From positions 1,736,001-1,800,000 of the forward strand of contig CAKJVC010000150.1 in the NCBI GenBank assembly GCA_918026815.1: DNA of 64,000 nt. Direction: 5' to 3'. The notes under the pieces are model-generated. The model made no database searches, was not told the origin of the DNA, and saw only the letters and a list, made by a program, of their open reading frames with translations. Of this stretch, positions 46,485 through 55,932 are shown piece by piece. How positions within the stretch are numbered: position 1 is the first letter of the stretch; every line of letters starts with the position of its first letter. Made by a program: the position numbers and the translations under genes. This DNA is from Chalara sp. BL73. Lineage: Eukaryota; Ascomycota; Leotiomycetes; Helotiales.

Positions 46485-47157
46485 GTGTTGTGTCAGGAAT
46501 TGGCTTACGTAATAGGCCACGGAATTAGAAAATCTCTTACATGTCTACAACCTAGATATAGATCATACTATACAAGCACACAGCAACCCGTATTCTATCG
46601 ACGTGATACCTCTCTCAATATCATATTTCTGACATGTTGGAACGCAAGTAGCTAGTCACGTGAAGAGTTGTGGGTCCCTTTCGGGACCTACAACCTCTTC
46701 GTGACACGCAGCTTAGAATCAATCAAGACTTATCCAACAACCTCATCGAGCATTACGCATGAACACATGCGTATGTGCCCTCAGGTTAAAGTATAGGCAA
46801 TATCTATGACCCGGGTATTCCGACAGAAATAGAGGTGGATAGTGATTACAGTAATTACAGTACGTGCAGCGTAGTTTATTTTATATAATAAAGCCTGTGG
46901 CTGGTGAGCGCGTGGCTGTGTGTGCCGGACTGCTATCAAAAAAATTCCGTTTTCCCGATACAACTACACGTCTATACTAATCGACACTGAAAACCGTATG
47001 TATCCTTACAGAATATAGTTTTCGTTTAGGGAAGATCAAAACTAATAACTTTCAGCGAAGTGAAACTCTTGAAGGCTCAAATCGCTAGCCTTACGAGCCA
47101 AAATCCCCAGTTGCTCACATTACAAAGAGTGAAGAATCTCTGACCAGATTACTCATC

Positions 47158-49380
47158 ATGGACGGACTAAGTAGCGCAGCAAGCGGTATAGCTGTGGTAT
47201 CACTAGCAATTCAGCTTATCGCCACCACGCGAGATGTGCGATCTTATTTCAACGCCATAATTGGGGCTCCAAAGGAAATTCAAAGACTTGTCTTAGAATT
47301 AACCCGACTTGCAAATATTCTTCGAGATATTCAAGTCGTCATCGAAAGGCAGCAACTCCAAGATGGAGCACCATATCCAGCACATTCGCTCTTAGCTTCG
47401 TTAGAAGCTTGTAGAGATCAGCTTTCAACGATTTATGCAATTATCAGTTTGGCAGAACGAAAATTGCATGGCTCTGGTAAGGTATCCAAACATTGGGAGT
47501 CTGTAAAAACAGGTTTTAAGATGAAGGACATCGAAAGATTCCAACAGCATCTCCATCAAACGATGCACTTTCTCACAACATCAATAGCCATGAACTTGAT
47601 GGCGCTGAAGTATGTTGATTAGGGATAAATAAATTATCAACATAGATGCTAATAAATCTAGTCTTGCGAGCCTTGAAATAAGTTCGGGCATAGCGAAAAC
47701 AATCGATGGCCGCTTATTGAGCCCGACTCTTTTAGAAAATGCTTCCCAGGCTCGTTCTTTGGTTAGACATGAAGAGATTTCAGACACGACCAACAGACGT
47801 GTGCGAATTTCGTCTCACAAGTCGTCTTATCTACTCTTAGTTGAAGGTACCTTGTTTACTCAACGCAGTGCAGCAATCCACAACAGAGATAGTAATAACC
47901 AGACGGGTGGAGTTGTCAAAGAGTTTGGCATAACCATATCATCGAGGTTCCTCGGGTACTGCATCAGCTTCTGGTTTCACCGTTCACATAGTACAGTAAC
48001 GCAGGCTCTCCGAATAGAGCCAGTAGCCGATTCATCTACCCCCATTTTCGATCTTTGTAGGTATGGGGATATCGAAGATATTCAGAAAGCCTTCAACTAC
48101 CAGAATGTGTCTCCATTCATTAGAGATCAGTACGGAAATACACTTCTTCACGTAGGCATACTCTACTTATGATTTAAACTAAATAGTGCTAAATTATTCA
48201 CAGTATGCAGCGCTAGGTTACCGAGCGGATGTGGTAGGCTTTCTATTATCTCATGGTGTCGATGCAAGTAGAACAAGTCATTTTTGGAAAAGGCGAGTAC
48301 CGTTTCGAATACTTGTTATACTCGCTGATTTCTCTCGCTAGCACACCTTTAATGCTGCTACCCAACGACGGACTTTTCAGTCGCACAAAGCCTAGAGCCT
48401 GTGTCGACACTATCAGAGCCTTAATAAGGCATGGCCAGAGTGATCCGACCGCCGTTGATAGATTTGGGAGCTATTTCTTGAAATCTCATCTCAGTGATAC
48501 CGAGGGGTATTTATGGGTTATAAATCAGGAGGAGTTCCAAGTTGATATTGTCGAAGAGGGAATTGCATTGTACGAGCGTATTACTGATAACATCGGCTAT
48601 GCATTTGCGTATGGCAAACCCTTTGTCCTTGGTGATTGGACTGCAGTAGTCCAAAGGCTGCACAGGCTCGGTTTGTCTCCGTCGCCAAAAGATTCAAGAA
48701 CTAGAACGCCGCTTGACTCGCTGTTCAATTACGTTCACGAGGAGTCAGATTCCAGTTCCTTAGCGGATATATGGCTTCTCGCCTTATCATCGGCCGGTGT
48801 GGATGTTGAAAATTATATTCAAAGTGAGGAATTATTACATTCTTCTGGATTTTTGCATCAACAGCAAATTCCCTCTGATAAGAATACACCTATTCAGCGC
48901 CGCTTAATTTTTGAAAAAAGAGAAGGGTTGAAAAGAAGAATTCGTTGGGAATGGTCTTACGAAGACGAAGCCCCTGCTTCACTACTATTCATCGAATTTA
49001 GGTCGATGTGTATCCCTCGGTTTGGGGACTTTTCGACAGACTGGACAGAATACTGGCCATTCATATCCATCGACTGGCGGAGTTATCAGTGGGAAACTAT
49101 TTTGTTTGAAGAAGAACTACTATTACTTGAGAGAAGACATGTGAAAGCGGAACGACGGTGGGCAGCGCGGGTCAAGCGGCGAGGTCAGCGCAATTACACT
49201 ATACCACGGCCTGTAAGGCTCTCGAGGTCCGTTCGGAAATGCCGAATGCCTGGTTCTTGGATAGAAGACACTGCTTGCTTTCCCTGGGACTTACATTATC
49301 AAAGTTCAACAGGCGTAATATTATCGTGTTATTTCTTTATTATACTGATTGCACTGTTTTCTTCATATCTTCTATCATAG
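47158..49380 (+). CDS. STAND N-terminal domain / ankyrin protein without a NACHT
   Basis: Exons 47158-47609, 47662-48151 and 48204 to 49380; the first two introns (52 bp each) are phase-consistent. Residues 1-150 are the helical fungal STAND N-terminal domain (SAASGIAVVSLAIQLIATTR, LACRDQLSTIYAI-type helices) usually found before a NACHT. Here it leads to IEDIQKAFNYQNVSPFIRDQ, YGNTLLH|YAALGYRADVVGFLLSHGVD and further ankyrin-like repeats (CVDTIRALIRHGQSDP), with a basic C-terminal part (HVKAERRWAARVKRRGQRNY). A further junction near 48290-48340 is needed to keep frame (a weak 40-bp intron before TPLMLLPNDG is my best guess). The last 20 codons are hydrophobic; alternatively a final intron from about 49316 joins to about 49400-49520. 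Likely role: signalling/recognition; inferred. Confidence 0.78.
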
Positions 49381-49743
49381 AAAAGAAAAAGAAAAAGAAA
49401 GACATTTTGAAAAGTTTATTTTTGCACTACCGACGGCAGAGAACTTTTCGAGTACTTGGTCGATGAGGGATACACATGGGTTACTGAATATCAACTGCGT
49501 AGGGAGAGGGGTCGATCATGTCGTTGATATCTGGAGCCGGAAATTTGTGATTGTGAAAAGTCGAGTTATTAGAGTGTTCGACGCGGAAGAGAACCGGTGG
49601 CCACTGGCCATCAGGCAATCGAGAGGAATAAAGGTTGTTCATCTTAACTGCGATGGCCGATGTACGCTACTCGGCGCCGTGGGGTTTGAAATTATATAGC
49701 AAAGTCTTGGTGTTCCAAGCCACAGTTCGGAATAGCCACAAGC

Positions 49744-50895
49744 TAACGTACTTGATCAGTTAGCTGGCCATGTCATCATCCTGGCCACTATCCCTGCAAC
49801 CACCACTTTTTTTCAATTTTGATTTGCAATTGCTCAACATCCAACTTTACAAATGGCTAATACAGAAAAAAGAATCCTTTTAGGCATTCAGGCCTATCGA
49901 ATAGGCCGATTTTCAAGCTTACGGGCCGCCGCGTCTGCGTACGGCGCGCTACAATCGACAATGACGTCTCGATTAAAAAAAGTGCCCGCAAAGTCTAGTA
50001 TTTTTTCTGCCAACCGCAAACTTACTTCAACGGAAAAAACGACACTTATTAATTAGATATTGAATATGGATACGCGTAAAATGCCCTTAACGCAACTATT
50101 AGTATGTGATGCGGCCAATCTATTGCTTGCAGATCGAGCAACGCGCGACGCGTCTGCGCAGCCAACTGTAAGCCAACGCTGAGTTTTACGGTTTATAAAT
50201 CGACATTTACAGCTTAAATCGAAGTACAATCGAAAATATAATTATTAGCGAGCAAAATGCGAAGATCCTGAAGTGATTCAAAGCTAGTTTCGACTCGTAC
50301 GAAATACAATTGAGAAATATGGAATTGCGAAGAATGATATTTATAACTTCGACGAAACGGAGTTTCAAATAAGTGTAATATTTACTTCAAAAGTAGTTAC
50401 AGCTACAGACTTTCGTACGGTATCTGTACAGCCTGGAAATCGCGAATAAGTTAACTTATCAAAAAGTGCTAATTAGCTATGCACAACGCTACTTTTCTTG
50501 CGGCTGAGAATCGACAATTACGAGCCGCAAATAAAAGAGTCAAGAAAAAAAGAGCTGTAAAGAAATCATTCGTACGCAAAAAAAGTGTTTTACGAGTTTT
50601 AGAAGTTCAAAACAAGTTGAATCAAGCTACAGCTGATATTGAAGTTGTAAATCAGGTAGTTGATCAAAACGTTGCTCCAACACGTACACGTGCCCCAGCG
50701 AAGTGTAGTATATGTAAATCGCTAGAGCACACTGCTCGTACATGCCCTGACCGTCAATATATCAATTATTTCAATCCGCAAATTGATATTTTAAGTAGTT
50801 GTGATACAATTGCAAATCAAAATTGAAAAAAAGTGGTGGTTGCAGGGATAGTGGCCAGGATGATGACATGGCCAGCTAACTGATCAAGTACGTTA
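49744..50895 (+). mobile_element. Fot1/pogo-like DNA transposon, defective, perfect 88-bp TIRs
   Basis: Perfect inverted repeats of about 88 bp start ACGTACTTGATCAGTTAGCT after TA (49744-49745) and end before TA (50894-50895). TA target, long TIRs and an encoded pogo-type transposase place it in Tc1/mariner, pogo/Fot1 group. Total 1152 bp, shorter than autonomous members (about 1.8-2 kb), because the catalytic core is largely missing. Confidence 0.92.
49853..50823 (+). pseudogene. pogo-type transposase, internally deleted
   Basis: The 5' part encodes a Psq-type helix-turn-helix (RILLGIQAYRIGRFSSLRAA) and a CENPB-type DNA-binding stretch with in-frame stops, some at positions where Trp is expected (SQR*VLRFINRH). 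Next is IYNFDETEFQ, which carries the first Asp of the DDE triad. After the text around VSVQPGNRE the remaining catalytic domain is missing. The 3' frame (50479-50823) encodes a basic coiled tail and a CCHC zinc knuckle CSICKSLEHTARTC, typical of fungal pogo transposase C-termini. It cannot catalyse transposition. Confidence 0.82.
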
Positions 50896-51319
50896 GTGAA
50901 GCTAGCCAAATGATTACATAAGTAAAGTTATAGCCACTGTTGACTCCTAACGCCTGAGGCTTTAAGTATACGGTTGTAACAAAAAGAGGGCAGCAGGAGG
51001 GATTGCAATATAACAGGCAAGAACACGTGATTGGTGATGTAGTTGCAACAGTGATGTATTGATATCAAAAGTATGCTTGTAAGTCTAGCAGGAAAACTCA
51101 AGCTTGCCTTCCTCCAGGGAACTCTAGCTCTTCCTTTTATCCCATAACAGTGCTCAACAGTGCTGTATCCTTGACCTACGGAACCACCGAGCCCTAGAGG
51201 TCGGTATCCCCGAAAAGCATTCTATTAATCGGAGCCCACAATAGTCCAGACTATACGCCTTCATAGTGGCTGTAAGCCTTTGGCTGGCCGTGGGCTAGCT
51301 TACAGCCTGTAACCGTACC
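50896..51319. other. no gene; possible LTR remnant
   Basis: No coding signal. On the minus strand TGTAAGCTAGCCC (about 51305) to TTTTTGTTACA (about 50978) has LTR-like ends and a GGGATAAAAGG box, and its start coincides with the point where the NACHT pseudogene stops; no target duplication was found. Confidence 0.3.
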
Positions 51320-51717
51320 TGCTTTGCAAGCTCTTTTTCGTCTGAAAGTTGACCTTCGATTCTTTCCATTGCTCCACTATATGTGTAGTCGTACGCTTCA
51401 GATCCAGTTGAAAGATTTTTCAGAGCTATCGGATAGCTTTTGGGGATCTTTTCCCTTTCAAAGAGTTGAGATAAAGCTGTGCAAGCAGGAACCTATAAAG
51501 CGTAAGCATTAGCTACTAAAACCTTAGAAAAATACTTACATGCTATCAACAGCTTTTGCAATCTCCCATTTGACTTCGTTTTTCAGTTCCGGATTATTTC
51601 TAACAAATTTCGGAAGTAGCAATAAGTGGCCATCTAAGTATTTCTGAACATCCTGTTCGCTATCTCGTATTTCCAATTGCATGCTATTTCTGAATATTTC
51701 ATCAATTTCTGGAATAG

Positions 51718-51929
51718 CGTTGAACAGGTCAGGTCTAAGGACCATACCTAAAGTCTATTGTAGGCACCTGTAGGCACCAGTAGGCATCAGTGTGTTGACA
51801 TGTGGGTATCACACCTCTATAAGTAGAGGGATTCTCTCCTGTAGTTTAGGTTCTACAACCTTCAGCAATTGACACTAGTTTGCCCTATACTCTCTGAAGG
51901 CCACGTGACTACTTCTCTCTATTTGAACA
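51718..51929 (+). mobile_element. solo LTR (family C), 212 bp, inside NACHT pseudogene
   Basis: CGTTGAACAGG (first base mutated from TG) to ATTTGAACA, flanked by perfect AATAG duplications (51713-51717, 51930-51934). Same family as 38989-39186; differs by an 11-bp internal duplication (CTGTAGGCACC) and scattered bases. Confidence 0.92.
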
Positions 51930-52485
51930 AATAGACCTCGAGGTCGCAAATAAATTGATCTGGCATTTTGCCCGGAGATCAAAAAGCTCTGACAAAAGCT
52001 CCGTTCGACACCCGCCAGACACTTGACACTCGTCTAGAGCATCGACAATAACAAGACCTTTCGAAAATGTAGAAGCTACATGCCGCAATATCCCCAGGAT
52101 TTCATGCTTCGATAGCCGGGACTCCTTGGTAAAGTGGTGATTATAGAAAGATTTTATCTGATCGGGCAAAAAAGCTATTTTTTGAGTTAGCTGCTTCAGC
52201 AAATTTGCAAGAGGGTCTTCAATTTTTTGCTCGTATTGCCGTCGGAAATTGCAGAATATATAAGCCACGGCAATTGATTGATTATTGGCAAATCGTGTCT
52301 TAAGTTCATCAATTACAATCGCTGTAAGAATTGTTTTTCCTGCGCCAGGGATGCCGGGACAGAAAAGCGTTGTTTTCTCCATTACCAGCCATTTTTAATA
52401 TTCTACTGCGTCCAAAAGCCACTGGCCATTTCCAGACTCTCGGCGGCTAATAAAATCATGCTGCTGAGGAGCATAATTAATTAGA

Positions 52486-52680
52486 TGTCACGGGGAATGC
52501 GAGCAGCCGAGGCTCGCTTAGCATTCCCTATGTAGCTAGGAGCGCTTGGCGCGCGTCCTAGCTGTACGGGACCTGAGCGTTCCCTTCCTTTTGTATTCTA
52601 CAAGCGTGTATTCTACAATAGTATTATATCACTTCGCTCACTTGATTGACTATTCTACAGCTCTGGTTTGCTCCGTCACA
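52486..52680 (+). mobile_element. solo LTR (family A), 195 bp, inside NACHT pseudogene
   Basis: TGTCACGGGG...TTTGCTCCGTCACA flanked by perfect TTAGA duplications (52481-52485, 52681-52685). Same family and length as the LTR at 2076-2440 after removal of its nested element. Confidence 0.92.
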
Positions 52681-53070
52681 TTAGAGTAATCCAGTCAAGA
52701 ATAGCCTGGTTCTCTTTGCTCTGTTGTCACAATCGAGACTGATCAACACTACTTTGAATAGCTGAGAATGTCTTGGTTTCTGCTTGGTGCCATTGCTGCT
52801 GCTCTTTTCTTGCTTCACTGGCTTCTTTGTGTGTGTTTGCTGCGAGTACTGCTGTGCCAATCGAAAGCATGCTGTTCAGGTACTGGCACTGCCAGCTAAG
52901 GTTTTCGACTGAATCTCGAGTATTTTTGGCCAGTAATGCACTTTTGAATCATTCCCACCCCATTGAATGACTTTGCTCTTTTTTTCTAAGCTTTTGAGAA
53001 CAAGATAGATCATAGAGTAGTACTCGAAGGCGATTGTGGTCGCTACTATACCTTCTTTGTTGTATAATAA

Positions 53071-54375
53071 TTAGCAAGTGGCACGCCCACATGGATCCAC
53101 CAGTTCCGCTCCATGTTCACACCCCCAATTCTGCTGTGCGACCTATTACGAAAAGAGCAATGCATGTGGTCTGAACCGTCCAAGTTGTGAGCGGCGACCG
53201 GCCATCTAACCTGCGGGACTGATATAAAATAAAGGAAAATGCGGTATTGGAGGTCCCTCTCGCCCAGTCTCTTCGTTGCTTTACCAGAGATTTATACAGA
53301 GCATGTATATACCCAACTTCTACATGCTATCAGAGTATGACCCAAGATCCGTTGATATAGAATCGGGAGCTTCTGAGACAATCCATTTTCACCCAGGACT
53401 GATCTTTCTGCTACGAAAATATCACTCTCTTGCACGAGGCTTGCCGCCTTCCTGAAATCCGCCTCTATCATTACATCTGCAATACAGTTAGTAAGATGTG
53501 CAATTGTTCACAAGTAAGGTGTGGGGATGCTTGTGGAGCAATAATTAGTACAACTGTCACTCGATGCCCAGCCAGACCCAATAACGGAACCCGAAGACCA
53601 CATCCAGATACTCAACAAAACACTACGGACACACGTGGTGGGCCGTGTGGTGATAGTATCGGATAAAATTCTGGCTCACCAAGAGTATCATCTTGGGGAT
53701 CCCAAACTAGCAGAGACTCAGGATATGGTTCCGCACGTTAGCACAGATTGAAAACTAATAGAATAGGTATGTCTCTCTTGCGTTTGTCCAAGCTCTTCGG
53801 TCATAAACTAAAGTTTAGTGCTGGTCGAAGCTGTGGGAGGGCCCGTTTTGCCATATTCTAGATTGATATCGGATAGCGGATCATGGGGTGATTCTGGCCG
53901 GATTCAGGTTAAAGGATGAAGTATTGATTTCTTGTACGGTACCAAATCATGCATATAAATACCAGTGATATTCTCCTTCACCACCAAATTTGTATTAGCA
54001 AAGAAAAAACGAAACGGCCCTTTTTGAAGTTGGGAGGTTTCCTTAAAACTACTGCAAGTATCAGACTGAAAAAAGCGACGAGATGATAATGCTAATCAAT
54101 TCCAAAAGCGTACTTTGAGCAAATGGGCATGCTGCTCTCCTAAGCTAGTAAAGCTTGTGACTTGTGTTGTCTATTGACCTCAGCTTCAGGAGGCTCATCA
54201 TCCCCTGCGTCCCCATCCCGGTATTGGAAGCCTTCCAAACGACCCATTGTCATAAACAGGCGGGTTTACTGCATCGATGAAATACGGGCGTCCCCCCTTA
54301 CCAAGGCCCTGAACTCTGCTAAACTATTTTGCCACAAAGTCATCCACTACATTCCTTTTCCGCGCGAAAGCCGCC
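53071..54375. other. no gene seen
   Basis: Short plus-strand frames (e.g. 53430-53666, Cys/Thr-rich) are not convincing. No terminal repeats found. Confidence 0.4.
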
Positions 54376-54806
54376 CTCTATTTTAGAGACTTCGTTTTGT
54401 CGATCTGGTCCGCCTCAATCCGCCGTTGAGCGTCGCATTCTTGCAGGAAGAGATCGAAGCAGATGGCAAGATGATTCCGGCAAGCTTGGACCATGAGAAG
54501 ACGCGCATCAACAGTTCCAGCACCCGAGCCTATGCTTTCTTTCAGCGCATCACAGGAAGTATTGACAAGGTTGCATGCATGAGCGAGGGCAGGCTGTGAC
54601 TGCCGGGAAGGGAGTGTAAATTTCGTGGTGTGGAGGCAACGAATACTAAAGCCTTTCTGTAATGATGCTCGAGATTCTTGATCAAGCCATGCTTTGCCCT
54701 TGCTACTTAGAGGAGATTCGGCCGTGCTGTGGGGTTCTTGGTTCTTGGTGGCTGAAGCGACATTTGGAGCCGCCTACCCGTTATTGTTGTCTTCGAGAAA
54801 GGCCAT
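54376..54806 (-). pseudogene. small protein gene with an early stop
   Basis: From ATG at 54806 the minus strand reads MAFLEDNNNG, a TAG, then an unbroken run of about 130 codons (KGKAWLDQESRASLQKGFS; PALAHACNLVNTSCDALKES; VQACRNHLAICFDLFLQECD) ending at a stop near 54376. The helical, Cys-containing text looks like genuine protein. The single stop may be a point mutation; a later start is also possible. Family unknown. Confidence 0.4.
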
Positions 54807-55371
54807 TCTAAATTAACTCTGTTTATCATATATTTGTAAGTTTGATTGTTGAACAAGCATGGGCTAAGCACAGTTCGGTGATTGAGGTAACTTTTTGGGG
54901 GTGGTGGATTTGTGAAAATTAGTCACGTGTCGCGTCCTCGCATTTGCTTGGATTCTCTTGATCCTCCAGGTTTCCTTCTTAGTTTAATATTCTTGTGATA
55001 GAACCTACTTATTAGCCGCATGGTCAGGTCAAAGGATTGGATTTGTGATAAATTATATATTATATATTATATATTTTATTAAAATTTTTAAAACAATATT
55101 GTCACGGTTACTACGTGATCATCTCGGATATGCTTTCCTATTCAGGACTATGTTCCACATGCTTGACTTGGGCGACGATCTCCTTGGGTTAGAATCCTCG
55201 TAATAGAACCTCCCTATTAGCTTTAACAGCGCCAGGATTTGGCTTCGTGACAGCCGAGTCTGTTGCGAGATAATGATTTAGCAGTAAAAGCGCGAACGTA
55301 ACTACCTATTTTTGATTAGCCTTCAATGTCAAAACTGGTAGCGACAAATTTCTTAATTTTTTTTTTCTATA
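54807..55371. other. AT-rich intergenic DNA with LTR-like fragments
   Basis: TGTCACGG at 55100 and CGTGACA at 55246-55252 look like LTR ends (153 bp) but flanking 5-mers differ. A (TATAT)n-rich run lies at 55055-55090. No gene. Confidence 0.35.
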
Positions 55372-55572
55372 ACATCACACTTGTTGATCTACTTTTGACT
55401 TGTTTGTACAATACCATGGTAAAGTGTAAAAAGTTGGCATCCCCTGTCTGCAAAACGTGACAATATGCGTAGTTGTGGGGTGACAGGACTAGAAGTACGC
55501 ATCCACTGGGGATAGTTCGATCATTTTTATGACATCACACTTGTTGATTTACCTTTGACCCGTTTGTACAAG
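55372..55572 (+). repeat. direct repeat pair, about 38 bp
   Basis: ATCACACTTGTTGATCTACT...GTTTGTACAA at about 55372-55410 recurs at about 55534-55572 with 4 differences. The second copy lies inside the MITE-like element at 55415-55680, the first just outside it. Confidence 0.7.
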
Positions 55573-55680
55573 CTTCAGGGTACTCTGGGTGTGTGTACTT
55601 TTAGTCATGTCACTCTAGAACTACGTAGAAATTATCACGCTTGGCAGACAGGGATACAATACTTTTTTGCACCCCTACTG
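55415..55680. mobile_element. diverged MITE, hAT-like ends
   Basis: The left arm (GTGTAAAAAGTTGGCATCCC, then CTGTCTGCAAAACGTGAC, then GTAGTTGTGG) pairs inversely with the right arm (…CGCTTGGCAGACAGGGATAC…CTTTTTTGCACCCC) over about 85 bp with many mismatches. The outer motif GTGCAAAAA is shared with the hAT-like MITE at 4856-4990. No target duplication found. Confidence 0.55.
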
Positions 55681-55932
55681 ACTGTACTGTACTCTCCCTC
55701 CCATACTTGCGGAAGCACCCAGGACAGCCAGGCAACCAGGCAGCAAGCCACATCAGATCAACCAGCTTGCGCCACATTTGAGCAAGGTTCCCGGCCTGCC
55801 GCGCCAACTGCCTCGTCAGAAGACGTGGACCACGAAATACTTTGCGCTGCTGCCCAAACTCCTCTCAACGCTCCTCTTGTCTCCATCAGTAATTCTGCAG
55901 CGGCTTCACTGATCATTAGCACACCACGCACA

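Larger units (their letters stand above)
51320..53070 (-). pseudogene. NACHT NLR disrupted by two solo LTRs
   Basis: Read on the minus strand: AFEYYSMIYLVLKSLEKKSK (about 53020), a frame change, SMLSIGTAVLAANTHKEASE, ILDWITLINYAPQQHDFISR, ESGNGQWLLD, Walker A CPGIPGAGKT, LVIVDALDECQ (Walker B), LFATSRSI, then PEIDEIF with DVQKYLDGHLLLLPKFV and, after an intron with GTAAGT donor, FLLAQLYLNSL and SGAMERIEGQLSDEKELAKQ. LTR A (52486-52680) sits between ILDWIT and LINYAPQQ. LTR C (51718-51929) sits between ATSRSI and PEIDEIF; removing each LTR plus one duplication restores the frame exactly. Independent stops (TAA after DAVEY, TGA after DQSRL, two after SPKAIR) show further decay. The 3' recognition repeats are absent. 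Confidence 0.87.

Noticed and set aside
46491..46706. LTR-like segment TGTCAGG...CTTCGTGACA directly after the MITE
   Set aside because: Ends are LTR-like in minus orientation, but the flanking 5-mers (TGTTG and CGCAG) do not match and no second copy is in the window.
55100..55252. LTR-like segment TGTCACGG...CGTGACA
   Set aside because: Flanking 5-mers AATAT and GCCGA differ; kept only as a note in the intergenic entry.
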